This document shows, in pieces, positions 46,105 through 61,001 of a DNA stretch of 64,000 nucleotides. Both the position numbers and the translations under genes were made by a program. This DNA is from Rutidosis leptorrhynchoides (taxonomy: Eukaryota > Streptophyta > Magnoliopsida > Asterales > Asteraceae), in NCBI RefSeq assembly GCF_046630445.1, contig NC_092341.1, forward strand, positions 291,132,501 through 291,196,500, given 5' to 3'. The notes below the pieces were generated by a model, which had not been told where the DNA came from, ran no database searches, and saw nothing but the letters and a program-made list of their open reading frames with translations. Within the stretch, counting starts at the first letter, position 1, and each line of letters starts with the position of its first letter.

Positions 46105-46540
46105 CATAAGCTTCAATCAATTCGTATGGTTTGGTTGATAAAGGACCCAGCCGTCTCAATTTACTTTAGATGAGCTGGAAGTGGGGCAGTTCGATTGTCA
46201 TGGTTCGGCAAGAAAGAAAAAGCAAAGAAATCGACATCCACTTGCTATCTTTATTTGAATCCCATCATTCTTTATTTGTTAATCATTGTCATAATTTAAC
46301 AGCTCATCACCATTATTATATATATCATTATCATTCATCTTTTTGACATAGAAACAGAATTTAGAAGAAAAAAATATACTGCAGCCGTATTAGTTCAGGA
46401 AAGAAAAGAAAAAATATATTGCAGCAGTAAAGAATAGCAGATGAGTTTAGTTCAAGTGGTTTCGTTGGAGGTTTTCACGAAGAAGAAAAATCAAAAGAAT
46501 AGGAGGTGTCGAGGGTTTGAGGTGGTGGATAGGGTGGTAG
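46105..46540 (-). repeat. Element C 3' LTR, segment 2
   Basis: Between nested elements A and B. Starts with the second CATAA and ends with GGTAG (46536-46540), the target duplication of element B. No gene. Confidence 0.85.
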
Positions 46541-48299
46541 TTTCACACCCCCAGTTAGGGCCTGGGCGAAATGTGACTTAATACCAAACAAACCAACATA
46601 TTATAATAAACGAGCACAATACTAAATGATAAAATTATCTTTATTGAGAGTACGCAGCGGAAAATGAAATGTCATTACAATGATGGAAGTAACAATAATG
46701 TAAGTGTTCAAATGTAAAAGTAAATAATGCGATATCTCTTGATCCTATGTCCAAGTAGCATCACATAAGCAGTAAGAAAGAAAGCCTGAATCAAACAGCA
46801 CCTGAGACAAAACATGCTAAAGTGTCAACCAAAAAGGTTGAGTGAAATCATAGGTTTAACAAATAAGTTTGACCGTTGTTTTAGACCACAAGATTTAGTT
46901 TATAAAGTTGATCTCGCAGATCAAAAAGTTATGCCAATGCGTGATATTTAGACTAAACGTTCAAGTTTGCCCCAAAGACAAGTTGTAGTTTATACTTGTC
47001 AGTTTAATTTCATTATTAAGTAATACAAAGACTTAATCAAATGTATCGGGGATGTTACTCCCGATAGGCCTACCCCCAATAATTAAGCATGCATTCAACG
47101 AGTAATTAAAAATATCACTGTAGGGACTTAGTCGGACATAGCCGGGTATAGCATAGTTTAGTAGTTTGGTACTTGTGTCTAAGTTGTAAAATGCAAAAAC
47201 AGCATGTGTCTCAACCCCAATAAAAGTAAGTAAGTTTGCTAGCAATAAAGAGTGGGGCTATGAATTCACCTTAGTAAGTAAAAAGAGAGAGTTATTCCTC
47301 GGAATAGAAAGTTGAATGAGTGAGCAGAAAAGTCAACCTATTGACATTTAAGAGTAGTAAGTGTTTTTGCCCAAGTTTAAGTAGATGTTTAAGTATGATA
47401 GTGTTATAAGTATAGTTCGTTTTACTAAGTTTCCTTTCCTAGTAAGTTTCTATTTTTAGAAAGTTTCCACTTTTAGTAGATTTCTTATCTTAGTAAGTTT
47501 CTATAACTAAAAAGTTTCTACTTTAAGAGTGTTTTCCATTTTAGGATACTTGCCGTATTAGATAAGCTTCCAATCACCTCTTTCCCTTCGAATGGCCATT
47601 TCAGGTCTAGGGGCTTGAGCTATAGGATCCTTTAAATCGGAAATCCAAACCCTTCCGCCTAGAGTTTCGTAGAAACCATTCGTCAAGAATGTTCGAAGAT
47701 CTATACATCTCTAATACATATCCCAAAATGTTTTTATGTGTTATAATATAAGTAGTAGGTTATAGGTGTTAGTAATAGTAATAGTGTATACATGTTAATT
47801 AATAGTATAAGTAGTATTAGAGTTTCATTAATTAGGGTTAGTTAATTAAAATAGTATTTTAATGATTAGGGTTCAGGGTTTTGAGGATCTAAATAATATG
47901 AATGTTAAGATCATGCACGAATATGATTATGAATATAAACATTAATTGAAAGAAAGATTTAAAAGTTTTAAGATTTTGGATCATACCTTGTTAATGATGA
48001 TGAAGATTAACAAGAAACAAGAAGAAAACTTGGTGATGAAGATCAAATAACCCAAATAATGAAGAACACGCTTGAAAATCTTGATGAACACGAAGAACAA
48101 GCTTGAAGATCTGAATACCATAAGAGAGGGAGAGGGAGAGATTGTTTTTGAGAGAGGATTTTGGTGTGATTTGTGAATGAGAAACTAGGAGTCTAGGGGT
48201 GTTTATATAGTGCAAGTATTAGAGTGTTAGTCAATATAAGGATGTTCTAATTAATAATTTTATTTTATTTTATAATTTTTAGTCAACAATAGGTGTTAC

Positions 48300-48386
<87 letters not shown>

Positions 48387-48431
48387 ATTTTTTAGTCAAC
48401 ATAAGGATGTAATTGTTTAAGATTCTTTAGT

Positions 48432-48497
<66 letters not shown>

Positions 48498-48863
48498 TTT
48501 ACATTTACTACATGATAAGTATTATTTTCTTTTTACTAATTCATGACTTGTATATATTTTTTTTTTATTTAGTACCCAATTGTTCTATTATTTATATAAA
48601 TGTCACTTTTTATTTATTACTTATAGGTTATTAGTTATAATATTACATAAATGCATAAATTTTAATTAGCAGTGAGTGTCGACTAACAGTTTATTATTTT
48701 CATATTTTATTAACTTGTCAATTATTGTACAAAGTTAATTAATATGTTTTATAACTCTTAACACTTAATAATTGTTGATTAAAGTTTAATCATTAAGTTT
48801 TAATTATATTGTTTGGGCATTTAATATTGGAAAATATAGAATGGAAAAATGAGGGTCGTTATA
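46541..48863 (-). repeat. 3' LTR of element B
   Basis: 2323 bp. Plus-strand ends TTTCACACCCCC and GGGTCGTTATA. Both ends are fixed by the other LTR copy together with the perfect GGTAG duplication. Confidence 0.93.
48307..48497. repeat. (TA)n and (TTA)n microsatellites in the element B 3' LTR
   Basis: TA tract at 48307-48382 and ATT tract at 48436-48497. In the 5' LTR the TA tract is broken up by GTA units and the ATT tract is longer. Confidence 0.96.
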
Positions 48864-48900
48864 GTACCTCCCCGTTATTAGAAACTTCGTCCCGAAGTTT
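48864..48900 (-). promoter_or_regulatory. Polypurine tract and pre-tract hairpin of element B
   Basis: In the minus sense AAACTTCG, GGA, CGAAGTTT (48882-48900), then TCTAATAACGGGGAGGTAC next to the LTR. Compared with elements A and C both arms are changed at the paired position (T-A to C-G), so the 8-bp stem is kept. Confidence 0.87.
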
Positions 48901-50096
48901 TAAGTAGATTTCTCATTTGCAACAGCAGTTGAGAAGAGATGGGGATATTTCCGTATAATTTGGTCTTTGCGTTCCCAGGTATATTCGGGGCCTCTACGCG
49001 AATTCCAACGGACTTTAATGATAGGTATGTTGCTTTTACGCGTTTGTTTGACCTCTCCTTCCATGATTTCTATAGGTTCTTCAACGAAGTGCATTTGTTC
49101 ATCAATGCGGATATCATCCAAAGGAATAACAAGTGTGTTATCAGCAAGACACCTTTTAAGATTCGAGACATGAAACACATCATGTACTTGGCTAAGTTCA
49201 GTTGGTAGTTCTAATCGGTACGCCACGAGACCTACTCTTTGAGTGATCGTGAAAGGTCCAACATATCGTGGACTGAGTTTGCTTCGTTTACCGAAACGGA
49301 TAACACCTTTCCAAGGGGATACTTTCAACATGACTTCATCTCCAACTTGGTATTCTATATCCTTTCGTTTCTTATCGGCATAGTTATTTTGTCGGCTACG
49401 GGCAGTTTCTAATCGTTGCTTAATCTGAGCGAGCTTTTCGGTAGTTTCATGAATGATTTCGGGACCAGTTAAATGTCTGTCCTCGAGTTCGTCCCAACAC
49501 AAAGGGGATCTACATTTCCGTCCATATAAAGCTTCAAAAGGTGCAGCTTTAATGCTGAAGTGATAACTGTTGATGTAATAAAATTCGACCAAAGGTAGAT
49601 GTCTATCCCAACCTTTGCCGAAATTGATTGCACAAGCATGTAGCATATCCTCCATGGTTTGGATAGTTCGTTCACTCTGACCATCAGTTTGCGAATGATA
49701 GGCTGTACTCATGTCGAGTTGAGTTCCAAGAGTAGATTGTAAAGTTTTCCATAATCTTGAAACGAATCGACTGTCGCGATCAGAAATAATCGAGATAGGA
49801 ACTCCATGACGTGAGACAATTTCTTTAATAAAAAGCTGTGATAATTTCTCCATCTTGTCAGTTTCCTTGATCGGTATGAAATGTGCAGATTTAGTAAGAC
49901 GATCAACTATGACCCAAATAGTATCGTTACCGTTCGAAGTCTTAGGTAACTTAGTAATGAAGTCCATAGTGATGCACTCCCACTTCCACTGCGGAATACC
50001 AGGTTGTGTCAACAGACTAGAAGGCTTTTGATGTTCAGCCTTGACTTTTAAACAAGTGAGACACTTGCTAACATAAGTAGCAATGTCGGCTTTCAT
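48900..50096 (-). pseudogene. Element B integrase and chromodomain
   Basis: 398 residues: '[16 protein letters not shown]' (zinc Cys pair), first Asp in '[10 protein letters not shown]', second in '[13 protein letters not shown]', Glu in '[13 protein letters not shown]', '[15 protein letters not shown]', and at the end the chromodomain-like '[19 protein letters not shown]'. The D-D-E set is intact. A TGA (probably TGG) just upstream, next to '[13 protein letters not shown]', cuts it from the zinc His residues. Confidence 0.93.
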
Positions 50097-50261
50097 ATTA
50101 GGCCATCAGTAGAATTGCTTCACATCGTGATACATCTTACTGGAACCGGGATGAATAGAGTATCTAGTCTTATGTGCTTCATCCAAGACTAGTTCGCGGA
50201 GATTTCTGAAGCGAGGAACCCAAATTCTATTGCCAAAGTACCGTGTACCATTAGCTTTCAC

Positions 50262-50957
50262 TTAAAGTTGGTTCTCAAAACCTATAGGTCCTTCACCTTC
50301 GATAAGTGTCGGTTTAATAGCTTCCAATTGAGCTTCACAGATTCGTGATATAAGATTCGATTTGATTTTCAGATTTAGAGCACGAACGCGTTTAACATCA
50401 TCTTTTCGACTAAGAGCATCGGCAACTACATTTGCCTTACCGGGATGATATTTTAGCTCACAGTGATAATCGTTCAATGTCTCGAGCCATCGGCTTTGCC
50501 TCATATTCAACTGGTTTTGATCAAAGATTTGTCGAAGACTTTTATGGTCAGTGTACACCGTAAAATGGGTACCATACAGATAATGTCTCCATATCTTTAA
50601 TGCAAATACTACGGCACCTAACTCAAGGTCATGTGTGGTATAGTTCTCTTCATGTTTCTTCAACTGCCTAGATGCGTAGGCAATAACCTTTTTTCGTTGC
50701 ATTAAAACACAACCAAAGCCTTGCTTTGAGGCATCGCAGTAAACAACGAAGTCGTCAGTACCTTCAGGTAAAGATAGAATCGGGGCTGTGGTCAACTTCT
50801 CCTTCAGAATCTTGAAAGCAGATTCCTGTTCTTCATACCACTCAAATTTCTTTCCTTTTTGAGTCAGCTTTGTAAGAGGTTTAGCAATGAGAGAAAAATC
50901 TTTTATGAACCTTCGATAGTAACCGGAAAGTCCCAAAAATTGACGAATATGCTTCAC
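50262..50957 (-). pseudogene. Element B RNase H
   Basis: 231 residues. '[20 protein letters not shown]' is the end of the connection; '[16 protein letters not shown]', '[19 protein letters not shown]' and '[11 protein letters not shown]' hold the acidic residues, then '[16 protein letters not shown]'. A stop follows 'GFENQL'; in the same frame the sequence goes on to the integrase N-terminus (50097-50261). Stops or shifts on both sides. Confidence 0.92.
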
Positions 50958-51109
50958 AGTCTTTGGTATCTCCCAGTTCTGAATAGCAGAAATCTTAGCT
51001 GGATCGACATGTATTCCGTTTCTATCAACAACGTGTCCAAGAAATTGTACGGTTTTGAGCCAAAACTCGCACTTAGAAAATTTAGCATAAAGTTGTTCCT
51101 TTCATAATT

Positions 51110-51859
51110 TCATAAGAGTTCAAGAATCATGCGCAAATGTTGCTCATGCTCTTTCTCACTCTTCGAATAGATCAAGATGTCGTCAATGAGCACGATGACA
51201 AACTTGTCAAGATACGGTTTACAAACACGATTCATGAGATCCATGAACACGGCAGGAGAATTAGTTAAACCAAAAGGCATGACACAGAATTCATAGTGCC
51301 CATAACGAGTGCGAAAAGCAGTCTTAGGAATATCGGATTCCTTGACTTTAAGTTGGTGATAACCGGACCTTAAATCAATCTTTGAATAAACACTTGACCC
51401 TTGAAGTTGGTCAAATAGATCACCAATACGTGGCAACGGATAACGGTTCTTGATAGTAAGCTTGTTGAGTTCGCGGTAATCAATGCACATCCTCAACGTA
51501 CCGTCCTTCTTCTTAACGAATAGAATAGGAGCTCCCCACGGGGACGAGCTTGGACGAATAAAACCTTTATCCAATAGTTCTTGGAGTTGGTTCGAAAGTT
51601 CCTTCATTTCGGAAGGTGCTAAATGGTATGGTGCTTTAGCAACAGGAGTAGCACCGGGAACTAAATCAATTTGAAATTCAACTTGTCGAGGAGGTGGAAG
51701 ACCAGGAAGATCTTCGAGAAACACATCGGGAAAGTCTTTAACCACGGGTACGTCTTCAATACACTTCTCTTTCAATTCAATCATCTTAACGTGGGCTAGA
51801 ATAGCTGGATAGGTATTTGCGGGTTTTAATACAGGAGATAATGTTGAGATTAGAACCAC
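51110..51859 (-). pseudogene. Element B reverse transcriptase
   Basis: 249 residues: '[20 protein letters not shown]', '[20 protein letters not shown]', '[20 protein letters not shown]' and the catalytic '[12 protein letters not shown]'. It breaks off at 'MILELL', and the thumb and connection (50958-51109) lie in another frame. Closely similar to the same part of element A. Confidence 0.94.
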
Positions 51860-52460
51860 TCTTGTCGCCTTGAATGACTAGAGTCTCTCCATTTCTCAAC
51901 GGAATGTTAACGGTTTTATCAAAACACAAGATTGCAGCATGTAATGGACGTAACCAATCCATTCCAACTACGACATCAAAACTTCCGAGCTCGACCGGCA
52001 AAAGGTCTATCTTAAATTCTTTGTTGGCTAAGATTAGGTTACAGTTTTTATAGATTTTATCGACTTTCATGATCTTTTCATTGGCTACTTCTACTAATCA
52101 TTTAGTTTCTAAGAGTTGAGGCTTTTCAGTAAATAGGATACAAAATTCACTAGATACGTAACTTCTGTCGGCACCAGTATCGAATAAAATAGCTGCATAA
52201 CAATTATTGACAAGATACATACCCGTGATGACCTCATCTTCATCTCGGGCTTCAGCAGCAGTAACCACAAATGCACGACCCTTTGTAGCAGTCGTGTTGG
52301 CTCCAGTAGCGGGAGTATCTTTCTTCTTAGGACAATTTGGACTAATGTGTCCCTTTTCTCCACAAGTGTAATAAGTAGGAGGAGCTTTGGCAGGAACAAT
52401 AGCTTTATCCTTTGGAGGAGTCTTACACATCTTAACAGCGTGTCCCACTTTCTTACACAA
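51786..52460 (-). pseudogene. Element B nucleocapsid knuckle and protease
   Basis: 52098-52460 has the knuckle 'CGEKGHISPNC', then 'GRAFVVTAAEARDEDEVITG' and the protease active site 'ILFDTGADRSYVS'. 51786-52070 continues the protease with 'IDLLPVELGSFDVVVGMDWL'. A stop (plus 52095-52100, at 'ATSTN') separates them. D-T-G is intact. Confidence 0.9.
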
Positions 52461-53299
52461 CGAACAAGTAGCAGTACACCGCCCCGGGTGATGCTATCAC
52501 AACGAATACAAAAAGGATAGGTACCCTCATAATTCGTCCTTGTACTATCCGCACGCTTCTTACAAACATTCTGAGTTGAACCTTGAGACGGCTCAAAATT
52601 CCTTTTACCTTCATTGCTCTTAGTGTCAACCTGCTTATTAGCCGACACTCTTCTTCTATTGGCCAACATCAGATTTTGCTCCATGAGAATCACAGCATCA
52701 AGAGTAACCTTCTCGGCAGTAATAACATTCCCCTGAACATCCTCGGGGAGCCCTTCAATATATCTTTCAATCCTTCTAGCTTCAGTAGGAAACATCTCGG
52801 GACACAAAGTAGAAAGCTCAAGAAAATGATTGGTATAGCTTTCAATATCGGTACCCTTCACCTTGAGTTCCCAGAACTCGGCTTCAAGTTTTTGAACTTG
52901 ACTTCTAGGACAGAATTTATAAATCATCATGCTTTTGAGTTCGTCCCATGGAATTGCATTAGCATTGTCAATTCCCACGGACTTAGCATGAGCAGTCCAC
53001 CAAGTCAAAGCATTGGCAGCTAATGAGCTAGTGGCATATTTGACCTGATCGTTATCCCCACAGTTGAAAATACAGAAGATAGACTCTAGATTCTCGAACC
53101 ATCGAACTAGTTCGACAGCCTCTTCATTTCCCTTGAAAGCGGGAGGGTGGCAGTTCGTAAAGTCCTTGTAAGAATAAGGTTTCGGTTGATGATTAGCATG
53201 ATTAGCTTGGGCGTTGCCTTGGGCGGCAGCAAGTAACTGTTGAAATTGCTCAGTGGTCAACACTATGTGGTTAACGGTAGGTGCAGCTGGACGACCCAT
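52461..53299 (-). pseudogene. Element B gag
   Basis: Starts 'MGRPAAPTVNHIVLTTEQF' at 53299. Capsid motifs 'PPAFKGNEEAVELVRWFENL', 'ANALTWWTAHAKSV' and 'YIEGLPEDVQGNV' are typical of chromovirus gag. Near 52485-52495, after 'CIRCDSITRG', the frame shifts by one base and the protein resumes in the frame of 'MCKKVGHAVKMC' (52460), so the first knuckle is split. Confidence 0.92.
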
Positions 53300-53522
53300 G
53301 ATGTCACTACATAGAAGTGAACATAAGTTTGATAAGTTGACAAGTTATAGGTTTGAGCAATTACAAGTATGAATAAAGTATTGATATCACATGATATAAA
53401 TGAAGCACTTGATATTATTAGAAACGAGGCATTAAATAAGCCTTTATTATACGAGTTGGAAATAGGAAATAGTTTAAGGCATAGCCTTTACATGGATAGA
53501 AAATAGGAAAAAAAAAAATAAA

Positions 53523-54193
53523 CTAGGAAATATTAAGATTGAAGTAGTCTTCATATTTCTTCTTTTCGTCCTCAACCTTATTCATAAACTCCTCAACTTT
53601 CTCGTTCTTCGCCTTTTGTTTCTCATAGAGATACTCGAGGTTATCATAGAGATTAGTAACACAGCTATTGACTGCGTTATTGTCGTAACCCTTTAGAGCA
53701 AGCTACTTATCGACTCGATTTCTTTCCATATTCATCCGAGAATAAACATCCTCCTTGAGATAAGCAAGTGATTGCTTTCCCCAGCGGGTGTTACGTTCTT
53801 CCTCATACCTCAGTGTCATCAACTCCTTTCTCAACTTAGCATTCTCTTCCTTCAGTTTCTTAACTTCTCGGTCTTTCTCGTCCATTCGATCCTCAATTCT
53901 CGCCACATGGCGAAACAACCCTTCCAAGTTCTTAGCATCATTATCACAAAAAGGAGATTGGGCTCTTTTCCTAGACGGACCAGTTTCCTCAGGACGTTTC
54001 CCCTTGTCTTCAGTTCTCGGGGTCGGGTAGTGATCGAGAGAATTAGGTAAAGTATCCGGACTATAGTTTGGTGAGGGAGGACCACCAAAGCCATAAGGTG
54101 GACTTTGGACTGGTCTTTCAGTGGAAGACTTTTCAGTATCTTCCTTGGTTGCTTGAAAAGAGTCATTTTGTTCGCTTGATGAAAATTAGACAT
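53523..54193 (-). pseudogene. Upstream reading frame of element B (coiled-coil protein), broken
   Basis: Lies between the primer binding site and gag. It starts 'MSNF' at 54193; after a T-run it continues in another frame with 'SSSEQNDSFQATKEDTEKSS' (one base lost near 54183). Next come a Pro/Ser-rich part and the coiled-coil-like 'LEGLFRHVARIEDRMDEKD' and 'EVKKLKEENAKLRKELMTL'. A TAG near 53703 interrupts it. The same frame then goes on for 59 residues ('YEKQKAKNEKVEEFMNKVED') to the stop at 53523, again helical and charged. Total about 220 residues. No family recognised; same position and build as in elements A and C. Confidence 0.72.
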
Positions 54194-54393
54194 CCTAACA
54201 TTAGGAAAGAGACTTTGATTAGCATTTTAAGCCAAGATTATCAAAGCAAGGTTGTTAAGATTATAAGGCAATCCTAAGTGCTTTAAGTCTAAGGCAGGAA
54301 AGGTTATAGTTTCCTAGATTGCTAAGGCACCCTAGCTAGCAAGTAAGGCACACATAAAAATGCAATCCTGGTTCTCTATAATAGCCTGGTTAT

Positions 54394-54405
54394 GCTCTGA
54401 TACCA
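54394..54405 (-). promoter_or_regulatory. Primer binding site of element B (initiator tRNA-Met)
   Basis: Minus strand TGGTATCAGAGC followed by ATAACC, three bases inside the 5' LTR. Confidence 0.94.
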
Positions 54406-54408
54406 ATC

Positions 54409-56173
54409 TTTCACACCCCCAGTTAAGGCCTGGGCGAAATGTGACTTAATACCAAACAAACCAACATATTATAATAAACGAGAACAATACTAAATGATAA
54501 AATTATCTTTATTGAGAGTACGCAGCGAAAAATGAAATGTCGTTACAATGATGGAAGTAACAATAATGTAAGTGTTCAAATGCAAAAGTAAATAATGCGA
54601 TATCTCTTGATCCTATGTCCAAGTAGCATCACATAAGCAGTAAGAAAGAAAGCTTGAATCAAACAGCACCTGAGACAAAATATGCTAAAGTGTCAACCAA
54701 AAAGGTTGAGTGAAATCATAGGTTTAACAAATAAGTTTGACCGTTGTTTTAGACCACAAGATTTAGTTTATAAAGTTGATCTCGCAGATCAAAAAGTTAT
54801 GCCAATGCGTGATATGTAGACTAAACGTTCAAGTTTGCCCCAAAGACAAGTTGTAGTTTATACTTGTCGGTTTAATTTCATTATTAAGTAATACAAAGAC
54901 TTAGTCAAATGTATCGGGGACGTTACTCCCGATAGGCCTACCCCCAATAATTAAGCATGCATTCAACGAGCAATTAAAAATATCACTGTAGGGACTTAGT
55001 CGGACATAGCCGGGTATAGCATAGTTTAGTAGTTTGGTACTTGTGTCTAAGTTGTAAAATGTAAAAACGGCATGTGTCTCACCCCAATAAAAGTAAGTAA
55101 GTTTGCTAGCAATAAAGAGTGGGGCTATGAATTCACCTTAGTAGGTAGAGATAGAGAGTTATTCCTCAGAATAGAAAGTTGGATGAGTGAGCAGAAAAGT
55201 CAACCTATTGACATTTAAGAGTAGTAAGTGTTTTTGCCCAAGTTTAAGTAGATGTTTAAGTATGATAGTGTTGTAAGTATAGTTCGTTTTACTAAGTTTC
55301 CTTTCCTAGTAAGTTTCTATTTTTAGAAAGTTTCCACTTTTAGTAGATTTCTTATCTTAGTAAGTTTCTATAACTAGAAAGTTTCTACTTTAAGAGTGTT
55401 TTCCATTTTAGGATACTTGCCGTATTAGATAAGCTTCCAATCACCCATTTCTCTTCGAATGGCCATTTCAGGTCTAGGGGCTTGAGCTATAGGATCCTTT
55501 AAATCAGAAATCCAAACCCTTCCGCCTAGAGTTTCGTAGAAACCATTCGTCAAGAAAGTTCGAAGATCTATACATCTCTAATACATATCCCAAAATATTT
55601 TTATGTGTTATAATATAAGTAGTAGGTTATAGGTGTTAGTAATAGTAATAGTGTATACATGTTAATTAATAGTATAAGTAGTATTAGGGTTTCATTAATT
55701 AGGGTTAGTTAATTAATGTAGTATTTTAATGATTAGGGTTTAGGGTTTTGAGGATCTAAATAATATGAATGTTAAGATCATGCACGAATATGATTATGAA
55801 TATAAACATGAATTGAAAGAAAGATTTAAAAGTTTTAAGATTTTGGATCATACCTTGTTAATGATGATGAAGATTAACAAGAAACAAGAAGAAAACTTGG
55901 TGATGAAGATCAAATAACCCAAATAATGAAGAACACGCTTGAAAATCTTGATGAACACGAAGAACAAGCTTGAAGATCTGAATACCACAAGAGAGAGAGA
56001 GAGGGAGAGATTGTTTTTGAGAGAGAATTTTGGTGTGATTTGTGAATGAGAAACTAGGAGTCTAGGGGTGTTTATATAGTGCAAGTATTAGAGTGTTAGT
56101 CAACATAAGGATGTTCTAATTAATGATTTTATTTTATTTTATAATTTTTAGTCAACAATAGGTGGTACTAGTT

Positions 56174-56258
<85 letters not shown>

Positions 56259-56332
56259 GTATATATATATGTATATATGTATATATATTTAGTCAACATA
56301 AGGATGTAATTGTTTAGGATTCTTTAGTCTCA

Positions 56333-56420
<88 letters not shown>

Positions 56421-56784
56421 ATTTACTACATGATAAGTATTATTTTCTTTTTACTAATTCATGACATGTATATATATAATTTTTTTATTTAGTTCCCAAT
56501 TGTTTTATTATTTATATAAATGTCACTTTTTATTTATTACTTATAGGTTATTAGTTATAATATTACATAAAAGCATAAATATTAATTAGCAGTGAGTGTC
56601 GACTAACAGTTTATTATTTTCATATTTTATTAACTTGTCAATTATTACACAAAGTTAATTAATATGTTTTATAACTCTTAACACTTAACAATTGTTGATT
56701 AAAGTTTAATCATTAAGTTTTAATTATATTGTTTGGGCATTTAATATTGGAAAAATATAGAATGGAAAAATGAGGGTCGTTATA
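54409..56784 (-). repeat. 5' LTR of element B
   Basis: 2376 bp, plus-strand ends TTTCACACCCCC and GGGTCGTTATA, followed by GGTAG at 56785. Longer than the 3' LTR mainly by its microsatellites. Confidence 0.93.
56176..56419. repeat. Interrupted (TA)n and (ATT)n microsatellites in the element B 5' LTR
   Basis: TA tract with TGTA/GTATGTA interruptions to about 56289, then about 29 ATT units to 56419. Confidence 0.95.
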
Positions 56785-58767
<1,983 letters not shown>

Positions 58768-61001
58768 GTACCTACCCGTTAAAGAAATTTCGTCCCGAAA
58801 TTTGAGTGAGGTTGTCATGACTAACAATAAAAATGTTTTCATGACCAATATGAGTTGATAGATAGAGTTTTGTCACCATTGCGTAATATAGATAAAACAA
58901 TTCGATTATATGAAACGTACTAGTGAAGTTGTCACAAAAGATAGAGAATTAACTTTTGACATTAATACGGTAGATTTCCGGAATTCAAGGAATTTAAAAT
59001 AAAATCTTGGAAATATATAAGATCTGATTCTTCAGAACTTATGAAAATTAAGATCTCTATAATTAAATGCGATCATCTGTCTCGATTACTTTGTCAGATA
59101 TTTTCACTATAAATGAACTTCTTCCGTTTCATTACTTTCCACCACTCCTATTTTCTATATTTTAATTCATACTTTAAAATCATCAGTCAATATGCTTCAT
59201 CCAGTTTTAATTTTAGATATATTCCTGACTTTCATATCGATCATTCTCCTTTTTCATCTACCACCGGAGGAATCTGTTTACTTCTACTTCGCTCTTGGGG
59301 TTATTGTGTTTATCATACTCAGGAGTCTTTATATTGCTATTCGTATTAATGTACACGGTTTGTGATTTATGTGTTGTTGTCGAGTTTTATATCTTCACTT
59401 ATGCTTCGGAGGTCTTTGCCTTTTTATTCTCTTCTCGACCTCTAGTAAATCGAGTAACGGTCCAGAATTTGTAAATATGGAGTTTCGAATGAACTTAATG
59501 TTCTAAACAAGAAAGAACGTAATAGCACGATTTGACTTGTCAAATTACCAGATTCACTGAGAATAGAACTATCAAGAATATATTTTCTTGATATGTTTAG
59601 AAGTTAAGCAGAATGAAAGAGTTATGTAACATGACACATGATGATGGTATGATCTACTGTGAACCATCATCACGTTTCAATAGAAACTCAGCATGACTTA
59701 CTATAATATAATCACGTTGGCCAAGCGCATTATATTATACTAACTCATGCTTCAATTTCCAACACTTCTCCAGAATTCATTCATAATTTAAAACTCGAAT
59801 AGAGAAACTAAAACAGTTTTCTTTATGATGTAATACGAATAGCACGAAGAGATAACTAATTTCGAACATGAAGAGTTATGAAAATATCCTCAGAAATATC
59901 GAAGATATTTATGATGATGTTTTCAGAATTTCTAAGATCGAAGGTTGATGAAGAAAGATTTTTCCACAAGATTTAACATGGGTACGGAGCAAGATATTCT
60001 CTAAAGATTTCATCGGATATAGAATTATCTAGATTCTTTATGTACAAGTTTAGTCCTTGTGATTTGTCCGCAGTCTCCTTCATAGTTTTGCATAATCCGC
60101 TTCCCTATACCAAATTTTCTATCGAGCGTTCCCAACACTCCATTCTTTATCATCAAACTTTTGGCCATTTAGACCATCTACAATTTTGCTGTTTCCTCTG
60201 CATTTAATGCTATCATATCTGAATCATCGGTTATCAATCTGAGGTGGTTTCAAGAGAATTGTGTTTTCAGATGATTAAACGCTGATTGTAATCGTCATAT
60301 ACAAGGATGTTTAAGATGAAATCAAGTGGCAAACTTGAAGAAATGTTTAGTTGTAGAAGATGTATCTTATTAACGATCTTTTAAACTTAAAATGTGTTAT
60401 AATTATATTTCCTACTCTTTTAATACTTTTTAATTGTTCAAGGTTAGTAGTCCAGTGTTAGTATTTCGATAGTCCAATATAAAATCTCAGAATTTAAAAT
60501 ATTTAAAATGATGAAAGCAAAAAAAATTACGTAGTTAATTAATTGGTTACTAATCAGTTTTATTTTATCCATTATTTTCTTCATTATGCCACTTGTCACA
60601 TCTTGACTTGGATTCTGTTCGGTCAAAATCCGAATATGAAATTGAATTTGAATGAAAATGGTTGTTCTTTGGTGCACGAATATATATATGTGGATGTAGG
60701 TAGGATAGTAAATGAACGTTGATTCAGATTTGAAGAATGTACAACATAACTTATTAAAGTGAAATCTAAATATTCCTCGGGTATTACCTACCCGTTAAAA
60801 TATTTTCACCATTAATAGTTTGTACAAAGAATTTTTTATGTACAATCTTTATGAAAACATATATACATATATATTTTCTTCAGATGTAATCATGGATTTA
60901 ATGAGTTAATATAATATTAAACTCATTTGATTTACCGTTAAAACTAGAATACATAATCTCTAAAACATTAGAGATTACATAATCGCCATGTAGAACGAAG
61001 A
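58768..61001 (-). other. Element C internal region without gag-pol
   Basis: At the left end, in the element sense, is the hairpin AAATTTCG, GGA, CGAAATTT (58785-58803) and a purine tract TTAACGGGTAGGTAC. A second ACCTACCCGTTAAA motif occurs at 60787-60800, almost the same as at 58770-58783, which suggests a duplicated or rearranged polypurine tract. I find no gag, protease, reverse transcriptase or integrase motif in 2.2 kb on either strand. Confidence 0.75.

Larger units (their letters stand above)
46541..56784 (-). mobile_element. Element B: Tekay chromovirus with broken gag-pol
   Basis: 10,244 bp between perfect target duplications GGTAG (46536-46540 and 56785-56789), in the same LTR of element C as A and in the same orientation. 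LTRs of 2323 and 2376 bp, iMet primer binding site, upstream frame, gag, protease, reverse transcriptase, RNase H, integrase with chromodomain, polypurine tract. Stops and frameshifts separate the domains. The LTRs differ by roughly 2% by eye, apart from the microsatellites. The LTR ends are TA...AA in the element sense, not TG...CA. Confidence 0.95.
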
